From: Burkholderiaceae bacterium
GTDB taxonomy: Bacteria > Pseudomonadota > Gammaproteobacteria > Burkholderiales > Burkholderiaceae_C
Direction: 5' to 3'
NCBI GenBank assembly: GCA_024235955.1
Contig: JACKLJ010000001.1
Span: 1,225,501 to 1,289,500, forward strand
DNA length: 64,000 bases
The translations under genes were made by a program, and so were the position numbers. Below the pieces are notes generated by a model that made no database searches, was not told where the DNA came from, and saw only the letters and a list, made by a program, of their open reading frames with translations. Of the stretch, positions 34,696 to 43,006 are shown one piece after another; position 1 is the first letter of the stretch; each line of letters starts with the position of its first letter.

Positions 34696-34725
34696 CAAAA
34701 AGGCCACGCGCGCGTGGCCTTTTTT
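34696..34725 (+). terminator. rho-independent terminator after ilvC
   Basis: AAAAAGGCCACGCG and CGCGTGGCCTTTTTT form a long symmetrical stem followed by T residues. It separates ilvBNC from pssA. Confidence 0.88.
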
Positions 34726-34780
34726 CTTGCTTCAGGCCGTTAAACTGTGCGCTGCCAGGGTTGCGGCGGTGCTTGGGTAC

Positions 34781-34818
34781 GCTATGCAGACCATAGCTGC
34801 CTGCGCAAGCCACATGCC
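34781..34818 (-). repeat. family A element, copy 14 (hairpin half)
   Basis: Reverse orientation, only the hairpin end and start of the core remain: GCTATG-CAGAC-CATAGC, then TGCCTGCGCAAGCCAC. The 6-bp arms are perfectly paired. Confidence 0.8.
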
Positions 34819-34835
34819 GGCAAGACACCGATTCG

Positions 34836-35717
34836 ATGACCAAACCTGATTTCGAGCCCCATCCGGCTGGTGATGCCAGCGGCCCGCGCCCGCGGCGGCC
34901 GCGCAAGGGCATCTACGTGCTGCCCAACCTGTTCACGCTGGCGGCGCTGTTTGGCGGCTTCTATGCGGTGGTCATGGCCATCAATGGCCGCTTTGCCGAA
35001 TCCACCATCGGTATCTTTGCCGCCATGGTGCTGGACAGCCTGGACGGCCGCGTGGCCCGCATGACCGGCACGCAAAGCGCGTTCGGCGAGCAGATGGATT
35101 CGCTGGCGGACATGGTCAGCTTCGGTGCCGCGCCGGCGCTGATCGCCTACCAGTGGGCGCTGCAGCCGCTGGGCAAGGCCGGCTGGTTCGCGGCGTTCGT
35201 CTACTGCGCCTGTGCGGCGCTGCGGCTGGCGCGCTTCAACGTCAACACCGGGGTGGTAGACAAGCGCTATTTCCAGGGCCTGCCCTCGCCGGCGGCGGCG
35301 GCGCTGGTGGCGGGTTTCATCTGGCTGTCGGCGGCGGTGGTGGACGTTCATCGCGACGTGCCGCTGTTCCGCCAGCTCGTCAACGCCCTGGGCGGCGCGC
35401 GCGTGGCGCGCGGCGACTTCTCCTGGATGATGTTCGGCGTGACCCTGTTCGCCGGCCTCACCATGGTCACCAACATCCCCTACTACAGCTTCAAGGATTT
35501 CGGCGGCCGCCGCAGCGTGCCGTTCGCGGTGCTGGTGGCGGCAGCGCTGGTGCTGGCCATCGTCAGCATCGAGCCCGCGACGCTGCTGTTCCTGATCTTC
35601 GTGGGCTACGCGCTCTCCGGTTACGTCATCTATGGCGTCCGCAAGGCACGCGGCCAGCATGCCAGCATCGTCAGCACCTCCACCGATGAGCCCGACGAGC
35701 GGGGATTGCACGACTGA
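34836..35717 (+). CDS. pssA: CDP-diacylglycerol-serine O-phosphatidyltransferase
   Basis: Makes phosphatidylserine, precursor of phosphatidylethanolamine, in the inner membrane. The 293-residue protein has the CDP-alcohol phosphotransferase signature DG-x2-AR-x8-G-x3-D-x3-D, seen as DGRVAR...FGEQMDSLADMVSFG near residues 69-95, and about eight hydrophobic segments. The position between ilvC and leuA is common in Burkholderiales. Confidence 0.94.
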   Translation: MTKPDFEPHPAGDASGPRPRRPRKGIYVLPNLFTLAALFGGFYAVVMAINGRFAESTIGIFAAMVLDSLDGRVARMTGTQSAFGEQMDSLADMVSFGAAPALIAYQWALQPLGKAGWFAAFVYCACAALRLARFNVNTGVVDKRYFQGLPSPAAAALVAGFIWLSAAVVDVHRDVPLFRQLVNALGGARVARGDFSWMMFGVTLFAGLTMVTNIPYYSFKDFGGRRSVPFAVLVAAALVLAIVSIEPATLLFLIFVGYALSGYVIYGVRKARGQHASIVSTSTDEPDERGLHD

Positions 35718-35746
35718 TTGCGTGGTTTCCGCGAACTGTGCTAAAT
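35718..35746 (+). promoter_or_regulatory. predicted sigma-70 promoter for the leuA leader
   Basis: TTGCGT (35718-35723) and CTAAAT (35741-35746) with a 17-base spacer, right after the pssA stop. The expected transcription start, about 35752-35754, falls at or next to the leader-peptide ATG. Confidence 0.6.
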
Positions 35747-35754
35747 TGCGCTTC

Positions 35755-35808
35755 ATGCAAAAGCTGTCGCTAGCTCTACTACTAGTGTCCCACGGGCAGG
35801 CAGAGTAG
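35755..35808 (+). CDS. leuL: leucine leader peptide (leuA attenuator)
   Basis: A 17-codon reading frame encoding MQKLSLALLLVSHGQAE. Five leucine codons fall within seven positions (CTG at 35764, then CTA at 35770, 35776, 35779 and 35782); CTA is otherwise rare in this high-GC sequence. The codons lie upstream of a terminator and compatible antiterminator, as expected for ribosome-mediated attenuation by leucyl-tRNA level. No Shine-Dalgarno sequence precedes the ATG, and the predicted promoter would start the RNA at or near the ATG, suggesting leaderless translation. Confidence 0.78.
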   Translation: MQKLSLALLLVSHGQAE

Positions 35809-35867
35809 CGCGCGTCAGTTTCATCTACCAGATCGGCCCGTATGCACCAGCAACGGGCCTTTTCTTT
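35792..35867 (+). terminator. leuA attenuator: antiterminator/terminator
   Basis: Terminator: GGCCCGT (35835-35841) pairs with ACGGGCC (35853-35859), followed by TTTTCTTTT. Antiterminator: ACGGGC at 35792-35797, within the last codons of the leader peptide, is complementary to GCCCGT at 35836-35841 and competes with the terminator. A ribosome stalled at the Leu codons would leave 35792-35797 free; one reaching the stop at 35806 would cover it. Confidence 0.75.
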
Positions 35868-35921
35868 TGCATGCAGGTTGCTGGTCGCTCTCCCAACCAC
35901 CCCTTTGGAAGACCCGCAACC

Positions 35922-37625
35922 ATGTTGAAGAACCCCGCCACCAAGTACCGCGCCTTCGCACCCGTCGGCCTCAAGGACCGCACCTGGCCCGACGCCGTCA
36001 TCACCCGCGCCCCCGTCTGGCTGTCGACCGACTTGCGCGACGGCAATCAGGCGCTGGTGGAGCCCATGGACGTGGCACGCAAGATGCGCATGTTCGAGAC
36101 CCTGGTGGCCATCGGCTTCAAGGAGATCGAGGTTGGGTTCCCCTCGGCCTCGCAGGTCGAGTTCGATTTCGTGCGCAGGCTCATCGAGGAAGACCGCATT
36201 CCCGATGACGTGACCATCCAGGTGCTGACCCAGGCACGCGACCACCTGATCGAGCGCACCTTCGAAGCACTGCAGGGGGCGCCGCGCGCCATCGTGCACC
36301 TGTACAACGCGGTCGCGCCGGTGATGCGCAAGGTCGTACTGGGCCTGGACGAGGACGGCATCGTGGAACTGGCGACCAGCCAGGCGCGCAGGTTCAAGCA
36401 ACTGGCCGCGCACTACCCCGGCACGGCCTGGACCTTCCAGTACTCGCCCGAGATGTTCTCGGGCACGGAACTGGCCTTCTCCAGGCGCGTGGTGGACGCC
36501 GTGACCGACGTCTGGCAGCCCACGCCCGAGCGCAAGTGCATCATCAACCTGCCGTCCACGGTGGAGCACTCCACGCCCAACATCTTCGCCGACATGATCG
36601 AGTGGATGCACCGCCATCTGGCGCGGCGCGATGCCATCGTGCTCTCCGTGCATCCGCACAACGACCGCGGCACGGGTACCGCTGCGGCCGAGCTGGCGCT
36701 GATGGCGGGCGCCGATCGCATCGAGGGCTGCCTGTTCGGCAACGGTGAGCGGACCGGCAACCTCGACCTGGTCAACGTGGCGCTCAACCTGTACACGCAG
36801 GGCGTTTCACCGGAACTGGATTTCTCCAACATCGACGAGATCCGCGCCACCGTCGAGCATTGCAACCAGATCCCGGTGCACCCGCGCCACCCTTACGTGG
36901 GCGATCTGGTTTACACGTCCTTTTCGGGCTCCCACCAGGACGCCATCAAGAAGGCCCTTGCTGCACGCAGGGAAGGTGATCATTGGGACATGCCATACCT
37001 GCCCATCGATCCCAAGGACGTGGGCCGCAGCTACGAGGCGGTGATCCGCGTCAACAGCCAGTCGGGCAAGGGCGGCATCGCCTACCTGCTCGAAAGCGAA
37101 TACGGTCTGGAAATGCCGCGCCGCCTGCAGATCGAGTTCAGCCAGGTGGTGCAGGGTGTGATGGATGTGGAGGGCAAGGAGCTCGCCGCCGCGGACCTTT
37201 GGGCCATCTTCCAGCGCGAATACGGGCTGGACAGCACCCCGGCGCTGGCGCATCGCGTGCTGCGGGAAGAGGGCGAAGGTGATGCCGCAACCGTGGTGCT
37301 GCGCGGCGACCTGGACTGGGACGGCGAGGTCCGCGCCATCGAGGGCCGTGGCAACGGGCCCGTCGATGCGTTCATCCAGGCGCTGTCATCGGCCACCGGG
37401 CACGACATCCGCGTGGTGGACTACCACCAGCACGCCATCGGCACGGGCGCGGATGCGAGCGCCGTGGCCTACATGGAACTGCGAGTGGACGGTACCCGCA
37501 CCCTCTTCGGCGTAGGGGCCGATGCCGACATCATCGCGGCTTCGTTCAAGGCCATCGTTTCCGGGGTACGGCGCGGCAGGCCTGCCATGGCCGACCGGGC
37601 ACAATCGGTGTTGGAAGCTGCCTGA
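35922..37625 (+). CDS. leuA: 2-isopropylmalate synthase, long (class 2) form
   Basis: Condenses acetyl-CoA with 2-oxoisovalerate, the committed step of leucine synthesis. The 567-residue length and sequence (WLSTDLRDGNQALVEPM near residue 33, EIEVGFPSASQVEFDF, SVHPHNDRGTGTAAAELALMAGADRIEGCLFGNGERTGN, HPYVGDLVYTSFSGSHQDAIKK) fit the Corynebacterium/Mycobacterium-type enzyme with a C-terminal leucine-binding domain (about 430-567). The ATG at 35922 follows the attenuator. It is followed 41 bases later by a second, shorter isopropylmalate synthase gene. Confidence 0.93.
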   Translation: MLKNPATKYRAFAPVGLKDRTWPDAVITRAPVWLSTDLRDGNQALVEPMDVARKMRMFETLVAIGFKEIEVGFPSASQVEFDFVRRLIEEDRIPDDVTIQVLTQARDHLIERTFEALQGAPRAIVHLYNAVAPVMRKVVLGLDEDGIVELATSQARRFKQLAAHYPGTAWTFQYSPEMFSGTELAFSRRVVDAVTDVWQPTPERKCIINLPSTVEHSTPNIFADMIEWMHRHLARRDAIVLSVHPHNDRGTGTAAAELALMAGADRIEGCLFGNGERTGNLDLVNVALNLYTQGVSPELDFSNIDEIRATVEHCNQIPVHPRHPYVGDLVYTSFSGSHQDAIKKALAARREGDHWDMPYLPIDPKDVGRSYEAVIRVNSQSGKGGIAYLLESEYGLEMPRRLQIEFSQVVQGVMDVEGKELAAADLWAIFQREYGLDSTPALAHRVLREEGEGDAATVVLRGDLDWDGEVRAIEGRGNGPVDAFIQALSSATGHDIRVVDYHQHAIGTGADASAVAYMELRVDGTRTLFGVGADADIIAASFKAIVSGVRRGRPAMADRAQSVLEAA

Positions 37626-37666
37626 AGCGCGGCGGCAGCACATTCAAGATCAAGGAGCACGACAAG

Positions 37667-39205
37667 ATGACCGACAAGCTCATCATTTTTGACACCACCT
37701 TGCGCGACGGCGAGCAGTCGCCTGGCGCCAGCATGACGCGCGACGAGAAGCTGCGCATCGCACGGCAACTCGAGCGGCTGCGGGTGGACGTGATCGAGGC
37801 AGGTTTTGCCGCCAGCTCCAACGGTGACTTCGAGTGCGTGCAATCCATCGCCCAGGCGATCAAGGACTCGACGGTGTGCTCGCTCTCGCGCGCCAACGAC
37901 CGCGACATCGCCCGCGCGGCCGAGGCGCTGAAGGGCGCCGCGAGTGGCCGCATCCACACCTTCATCGCCACCAGCCCGCTGCACATGGAAAAGAAGCTGC
38001 GCATGACGCCCGACGAGGTATTCGAGCAGGCCAAACTGGCGGTGCGCTTCGCGCGCAACCTGATGGGCGACATCGAGTTCAGTGCCGAGGACGGCTACCG
38101 CAGCGACATCGACTTCCTGGCGCGCGTGTGCGAGGCGGTGATCAAGGAGGGCGCGACCACCATCAACATTCCGGACACGGTGGGCTATGCCATTCCCGAT
38201 CTGTACGGTCACTTCCTCAAGACGCTGCGCGAGAAGGTGCCCAACAGCGACAAGGCCATCTGGTCCGTGCATTGCCACAACGATCTGGGCATGGCGGTGG
38301 CCAACAGCCTGGCAGGCGTCAAGGTCGGTGGTGCGCGCCAGGTCGAGTGCACCATCAATGGCCTGGGCGAGCGTGCGGGCAACTGCTCGCTCGAAGAGAT
38401 CGTGATGGCGGTCAAGACGCGCAAGGACTACTTCGGGCTCGAGGTCGGTATCGACACCTCGCAGATCGTGCCGGCCAGCAAGATGGTCAGCCACACCACT
38501 GGATTCGTGGTACAGCCGAACAAGGCCGTGGTGGGCGCCAACGCCTTTGCGCACGCCAGCGGCATCCACCAGGACGGCGTGCTCAAGGCGCGCGACACGT
38601 ACGAGATCATGCGCGCCGAAGATGTGGGCTGGAGCGCCAACAAGATCGTGCTCGGCAAGCTTTCCGGCCGCAACGCCTTCAAGCAGCGCCTGCAGGAGTT
38701 GGGCGTGGTGCTCGAATCCGAGAGCGAGATCATGGCCGCGTTCGCGAAATTCAAGGAACTGGCTGACCGCAAGAGCGAGATCTTCGACGAGGACATCCTG
38801 GCCCTGGTGGGCGACGAGAGCCTCACGCAGGAGAAGGACCAGTACAACTTCATCAGCCTGTCGCAGCACAGCGAAACGGGCGAAATGCCCCACGCTCGCA
38901 TCGTTTTCACGGTCGACGGCAAGGAAGTGCATGGTGAATCCGATGGCAACGGGCCGGTGGATGCGTCGCTCAAGGCCATCGAGGCGCACGTGCACAGCGG
39001 CGCGGAAATGGTGCTTTATTCGGTGAACGCCATCAGCGGTTCCACCGAAAGCCAGGGGGAGGTCACCGTCCGGTTACAAAACAGCGGTCGGGTGGTGAAC
39101 GGTGTGGGTGCGGATCCGGATATCGTTGTGGCATCTGCCAAAGCTTATCTGAGCGCACTCAACAAGTTACAAAGCAAAGCTGAGCGCGTGGCAGCACAAG
39201 GCTAA
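37667..39205 (+). CDS. leuA: 2-isopropylmalate synthase, short (class 1) form
   Basis: The 512-residue enzyme is of the E. coli LeuA type: FDTTLRDGEQSPGASM near the start, VEAGFAASSNGDFECV-like segment (IEAGFAASS), WSVHCHNDLGMAVANSL, ECTINGLGERAGNCSLEEIVMA, ANAFAHASGIHQDGVLK, and a C-terminal regulatory LeuA dimer domain ending NKLQSKAERV. The ATG at 37667 follows AAGGAGCACGACAAG. Same transcript as the class 2 gene. Homocitrate or citramalate synthase activity cannot be strictly excluded, but the gene pair and leucine attenuator favour leucine synthesis. Confidence 0.92.
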   Translation: MTDKLIIFDTTLRDGEQSPGASMTRDEKLRIARQLERLRVDVIEAGFAASSNGDFECVQSIAQAIKDSTVCSLSRANDRDIARAAEALKGAASGRIHTFIATSPLHMEKKLRMTPDEVFEQAKLAVRFARNLMGDIEFSAEDGYRSDIDFLARVCEAVIKEGATTINIPDTVGYAIPDLYGHFLKTLREKVPNSDKAIWSVHCHNDLGMAVANSLAGVKVGGARQVECTINGLGERAGNCSLEEIVMAVKTRKDYFGLEVGIDTSQIVPASKMVSHTTGFVVQPNKAVVGANAFAHASGIHQDGVLKARDTYEIMRAEDVGWSANKIVLGKLSGRNAFKQRLQELGVVLESESEIMAAFAKFKELADRKSEIFDEDILALVGDESLTQEKDQYNFISLSQHSETGEMPHARIVFTVDGKEVHGESDGNGPVDASLKAIEAHVHSGAEMVLYSVNAISGSTESQGEVTVRLQNSGRVVNGVGADPDIVVASAKAYLSALNKLQSKAERVAAQG

Positions 39206-39258
39206 TTGATCGTCATTTGTGTCTGAGAACTTGAGAAAGTAAATTCAAGTCATTGATA

Positions 39259-39306
39259 TTGCGTTGAAAATCCCCTTCCGCTACACTTTTTGTCAAGTTG
39301 TGACAA
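39259..39306 (+). promoter_or_regulatory. predicted promoter with inverted repeat, upstream of the PBP7-type gene
   Basis: TTGCGT (39259-39264), 17-base spacer, TACACT (39282-39287). A perfect inverted repeat TTGTCA-AGTTG-TGACAA (39290-39306) covers the expected transcription start and could be an operator or a 5' RNA hairpin. The stretch is clearly AT-richer than its surroundings. Confidence 0.6.
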
Positions 39307-39322
39307 TGTGGCGGAGCGGGCA

Positions 39323-40630
39323 ATGCAAATCTGTAGTCTGAAGTTCTATAAATCCCTGAACTTGGGGCGCGGTCTGCTGCCGTTGGTAGCCGCTCTTCTG
39401 GTGATTGCGCCGGCAGGTCATGCGCTGGCTGCCGGCAAGAAGCCCGCTGCCAAACACGCCACGGTGGCGGCCAAGTCCGGCTCAGCCAGGGCGGCCGGGA
39501 AACCCGCGCTGGCCAAGTCAACGGCCTCCAGGCATTCGTCCGTTGCCTCGGCGCGCGGCAAAGGTGCGGCCAGGCTCGCGGCCGCAGCCAAAGGGCGCGG
39601 TGCCGTGCATCTGGCGACCCGACAAAAGCACGAGCGCCAGCGCACGGTGCTTGCAGGCAAGGGCGCGGCGCACGCCAGCAGCAAGCTTGAGCGCTCCCGC
39701 GCCGAGCGGCCGGCGGCGGTGGCTGCCACCATGCCCGGCCTGCGCATACACTCGGTCCGCTTCGAGGACGCGGGCGGCACACGCCTTTCGGTCGGCCGCG
39801 AGAGCGGGGTTGGTGAGTTCAGCAGCCGCGCATCCAGCGATCCGCTCGACCTGAAGTCCAGCGTGGCGCTGGTGATCGACCAGGACACCAAGGAAGTGTT
39901 GCTGGCCAAGAACGACCACGCTGTCCAGCCGATAGCGTCGCTCACCAAGCTGATGACCGGGCTGATCATGTCCGAGGCGCACCTGCCGCTGGACGAGATG
40001 ATCACCATCAGCGAGGAGGACATCGACACCGAGAAGAACAGCCGCTCGCGGCTGAGCGTGGGCACGACGCTGTCGCGCGGCGAACTGCTGCACCTGGCCC
40101 TGATGTCGAGCGAAAACCGCGCCGCCCACGCGTTGGGGCGCACCTACCCCGGCGGCCTGCGCCGCTTCGTGGCGCTGATGAACGCGCGCGCCATCATGCT
40201 GGGCATGAAAGACACGCACTACGTCGAGCCCACCGGGCTGTCGAGCAGCAACCGTTCCAGCGCCACCGACCTCGCCATTCTGGTGGCCGCCGCGCACCAG
40301 GATCCGCTGCTGCGCCAGCTGACCACCTCGCCGAGCTACGAGGTGGCGGTGGGTGATCGTCTGCTGCAGTACAACAACACCAACCGGCTGGTGCGCAGCC
40401 CGGAGTGGGACATTGGCCTGCAAAAGACCGGTTTCATCAACGAAGCCGGCCAATGCCTGGTGATGCAGGCGCGCATCGCGGGCCGCAAGCTGATCATGGT
40501 GTTTCTCGATTCGACCGGCAAGCTGAGCCGCATCGCCGATGCCGAGCGCGTGCGTCACTGGGTCGAGACCCTGCGCACCACAGGATCTGCGGCCGCTGCA
40601 GGGGCGATCTCGCTGGCCAACGCCAGCTGA
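39323..40630 (+). CDS. PBP7-type D-alanyl-D-alanine endopeptidase
   Basis: A periplasmic serine peptidase (S11) that cuts peptidoglycan cross-links. The 435-residue protein has a signal peptide (LLPLVAALLVIAPAGHALA) and then about 100 residues very rich in Ala and Lys (AAGKKPAAKHATVAAKSGSA...), like the tails of histone H1-like proteins. The catalytic domain follows: SLTK with Ser206, SEN with Ser263 and KTG with Lys368. The ATG at 39323 follows GCGGAGCGGGCA. The charged linker is longer than in E. coli PbpG and may bind anionic cell-wall polymers. Confidence 0.88.
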   Translation: MQICSLKFYKSLNLGRGLLPLVAALLVIAPAGHALAAGKKPAAKHATVAAKSGSARAAGKPALAKSTASRHSSVASARGKGAARLAAAAKGRGAVHLATRQKHERQRTVLAGKGAAHASSKLERSRAERPAAVAATMPGLRIHSVRFEDAGGTRLSVGRESGVGEFSSRASSDPLDLKSSVALVIDQDTKEVLLAKNDHAVQPIASLTKLMTGLIMSEAHLPLDEMITISEEDIDTEKNSRSRLSVGTTLSRGELLHLALMSSENRAAHALGRTYPGGLRRFVALMNARAIMLGMKDTHYVEPTGLSSSNRSSATDLAILVAAAHQDPLLRQLTTSPSYEVAVGDRLLQYNNTNRLVRSPEWDIGLQKTGFINEAGQCLVMQARIAGRKLIMVFLDSTGKLSRIADAERVRHWVETLRTTGSAAAAGAISLANAS

Positions 40631-40657
40631 GGACGCAGCGGGCCGGCAGACCCGGGG

Positions 40658-41452
40658 TCAGGCGCCCTGGGGCGCCGTGTGGTGGTTGCCCAGCGAGGTG
40701 GAAATCTGCTGCGCAGTGGCCTGCAGCTTGGCCACCCAGCCTTCGTCCAGCCGGTCGGCCGGGGCAGAAATGGAAAGACCCGCGATCAGCTTGCCCTGGT
40801 CGTCATAGATGCCGGCGGCCACGCAGCGCACCCCGAGCTCCAGTTCCTCGTTGTCGCGCGCCAGGCCTGTCTGCCTTGCGGCAAGCAGTTCGCGCTCGAG
40901 CTGCGGCAGCTGCGTGAGGCTGTTTCGAGTATGCCCGGGCAGGCCCGTGCGCGTGGCGTATGAGCGCACGCGGGGCAGGTCGTCGGCGGCCAGGAACAGT
41001 TTGCCGACCGAGGTGAGGTGCAGTGGCGCTCGGCCGCCGATGGCCCGCACCACCTGCATGCCGGAACGCTCGCTGAAGGCGCGCTCGATGTAGACGATTT
41101 CGTCGCCCTGGCGCACGCTCAGGTTCACCGGTTGCTGGATCAGGCGGTGCAGTTCGCGCATCGGCTCCATGGCCGCGTCGCGCACGCTGAGCCGCGCCTT
41201 GACGAGGTTGCCCAGCTCCAGCAGGCGCAGACCCAGCCGGTAGCTGCCGGCTTCCGGCCGATCGACGAAGCGGCCGGCGGCCAGGTCGTTCAGGATGCGA
41301 TGGGCGGTCGAGGGGTGCAGGCCGGACACCTCGCTCAGTTCCTTGAGCGACATGGCTTCCTCGCGCGAGGCCAGTGCGTCGATCAGCGTGAACATGCGCT
41401 CCAGCACCTGGATGGTGGGCGTGGTGCGGGGCTCGTGGCTGCTTTTGCGCAT
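40658..41452 (-). CDS. IclR family transcriptional regulator
   Basis: The 264-residue protein has an N-terminal winged HTH (TLIDALASREEAMSLKELSEVSGLHPSTAHRILNDLA, about 22-58) and the IclR effector-binding domain (RIGGRAPLHLTSVGKLFLA-like segment, then GVRCVAAGIYDDQGKLIAGLSIS). Last gene of the minus-strand NUDIX-aat-bpt cluster, 31 bases after bpt. Its effector and targets are not evident; no catabolic gene is adjacent. Confidence 0.9.
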   Translation of the reverse strand: MRKSSHEPRTTPTIQVLERMFTLIDALASREEAMSLKELSEVSGLHPSTAHRILNDLAAGRFVDRPEAGSYRLGLRLLELGNLVKARLSVRDAAMEPMRELHRLIQQPVNLSVRQGDEIVYIERAFSERSGMQVVRAIGGRAPLHLTSVGKLFLAADDLPRVRSYATRTGLPGHTRNSLTQLPQLERELLAARQTGLARDNEELELGVRCVAAGIYDDQGKLIAGLSISAPADRLDEGWVAKLQATAQQISTSLGNHHTAPQGA

Positions 41453-41483
41453 GGTCGGCGGCGGGGTGATCCGGGCTTCGGGG

Positions 41484-42248
41484 TCAGGCGGCTGCGGGTG
41501 GCGCCAGATCCGCTTCCGGCGCGCGCCAGCCTTGCTGGCCGAGCAGCTCGTAAGGACGGAAGCGCGCCTTGTAGGCCATCTTGGGGCTGCCGGCGATCCA
41601 GTACCCCAGGTAGACGTAGGGCAGGCCCAGCGCCGCCGCCTGCTGGATCTGCCAGCAGATGGCGTAGGTGCCGTAGCTGGCGCCCGGATCCGGATCGTAG
41701 AAGGTGTAGACGGCGGAGATACCGTCGCCCAGCACGTCGATGATGGCGACGATCCGCAGTGCGCCGCGGCGGCCGTCGGCGGTCGGTTCGCGGAACTCCA
41801 CCAGGCGCGAATTCACGTGGCTCTGCAGCAGGAACTGCGCGTACTGGTCGACGCTGTCCTGGTCCATTCCCCCGCCGGTGTGCCGGCCGGTCTGGTAGCG
41901 CAGATAGAGCTGGTAGTGCTCGGGTACGAAGCCCAGCTTGAGCACCCGCGCCTGCAGGCCGGCATGGCGGCGCATGGCGCGGCGCTGGCTGCGGTCGGGC
42001 TGAAACTCCGCGGTGCGGATGCGCACCGGCACGCAGGCCTGGCAGCCATCGCAGTAGGGGCGGTAGGTGAACAGGCCACTGCGCCGGAAGCCGCTTTGCA
42101 CCAGGCCGGTGTAGACGTCGTTGTTGATCAGGTGGCTGGGGGTGGCGACCTGGGAGCGCGCCTGACGCCCCGGCAGATAGCTGCAGGCGTACGGCGCCGT
42201 GGCATAGAACTGCAAGGCCTGCAGCGGGAGTTCCGTGAGGTGCGTCAC
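41484..42248 (-). CDS. bpt: aspartate/glutamate leucyltransferase (Bpt)
   Basis: Transfers Leu from tRNA to proteins with N-terminal Asp or Glu, marking them for ClpAP. The 254-residue protein carries the conserved N-terminal CSYLPGRQARSQVATP, YTGLVQSGFRRSGLFTYRPYCDGCQACVPVRI (four-Cys region), and C-terminal YDPDPGASYGTYAICWQI, YVYLGYWIAGSPKMAYKARFRP. The start is GTG at 42248, in a GTGA overlap with the aat stop; both N-end rule transferases are made together. Confidence 0.94.
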   Translation of the reverse strand: MTHLTELPLQALQFYATAPYACSYLPGRQARSQVATPSHLINNDVYTGLVQSGFRRSGLFTYRPYCDGCQACVPVRIRTAEFQPDRSQRRAMRRHAGLQARVLKLGFVPEHYQLYLRYQTGRHTGGGMDQDSVDQYAQFLLQSHVNSRLVEFREPTADGRRGALRIVAIIDVLGDGISAVYTFYDPDPGASYGTYAICWQIQQAAALGLPYVYLGYWIAGSPKMAYKARFRPYELLGQQGWRAPEADLAPPAAA

Positions 42249-43006
42249 CGATGTTCAGCAGCTGAGGACAACAACGCATCCCAGTATACGGGCTCGAAGC
42301 GCCAGGCCGGGGCGGGCTCCAGCGCCAGGGCCTGCACGGCGCGGGCGAAGTCGGCGCGGGGGATTTCGGTCGCGCCCAGCGAGGCCAGATGCGCCGTGTT
42401 CTGCTGGCAGTCGATCAGCGGCAGGCCGCGTACCCGGCAGAACGCCACCAGGCCCGCCAGCGCTATCTTGGAGCCGTCCGTGACCAGCGTGAACATGGAT
42501 TCGCCGAACACGGCGCGGCCCACCGTCACGCAGTACAGGCCGGCCACCAGACGCCCGTCGATCCAGGTTTCCACGCTGTGGGCGTGGCCGGCCTCGTGCA
42601 GCCGCACGTAGGCCTCCAACATGCGCTGCCCGATCCAGGTGCCGCGCTGGCCGGGCCGCGGCACGCGCGCGCAGCCCAGCATGACCTGCTCGAAGGCCGT
42701 GTCCACGCGCAGCTCGCAGCGCGGGTCGGCACGGAAGCGGGCCAGCGTCCTGCGCAGTGAGCGGTGCAGCCGGAAGCGGTCGGTATGCAGCACCATCCGC
42801 GGGTTGGGGCTCCACCACAGGGTGGGCTCACCCTCGTTGAACCAGGGGAACACCGCGTGCTCGTAGGCATTGACCAGCGTGGGCACATCCAGCATTCCAC
42901 CCACGGCCAGCAGCCCCGCCGCCGGTGAATTGGCGGGCCACGCCTGGTCGATGGGAGGGAAGGGCTGGCCGGGCGCCAGCTCGGCCAGCGGCGGCAGGTC
43001 GCTCAC
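42245..43006 (-). CDS. aat: leucyl/phenylalanyl-tRNA-protein transferase
   Basis: Adds Leu or Phe to N-terminal Arg/Lys of proteins, creating an N-degron. The 253-residue protein has FPPIDQAWPANSPAAGLLAVGG, AYEHAVFPWFNEGEPTLWWSPNPRMVL, the conserved RFGESMF-like stretch (AVFGESMFTLVTDGSKIAL) and LPLIDCQQNTAHLASLGA. The start is GTG at 43006 in a GTGA overlap with the upstream NUDIX gene; the stop overlaps the bpt start. Confidence 0.95.
   Translation of the reverse strand: MSDLPPLAELAPGQPFPPIDQAWPANSPAAGLLAVGGMLDVPTLVNAYEHAVFPWFNEGEPTLWWSPNPRMVLHTDRFRLHRSLRRTLARFRADPRCELRVDTAFEQVMLGCARVPRPGQRGTWIGQRMLEAYVRLHEAGHAHSVETWIDGRLVAGLYCVTVGRAVFGESMFTLVTDGSKIALAGLVAFCRVRGLPLIDCQQNTAHLASLGATEIPRADFARAVQALALEPAPAWRFEPVYWDALLSSAAEHR

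Noticed and set aside
34782..36659. A 625-codon minus-strand frame opposite pssA and leuA
   Set aside because: It crosses the leuA leader and attenuator, has biased composition and no family features.
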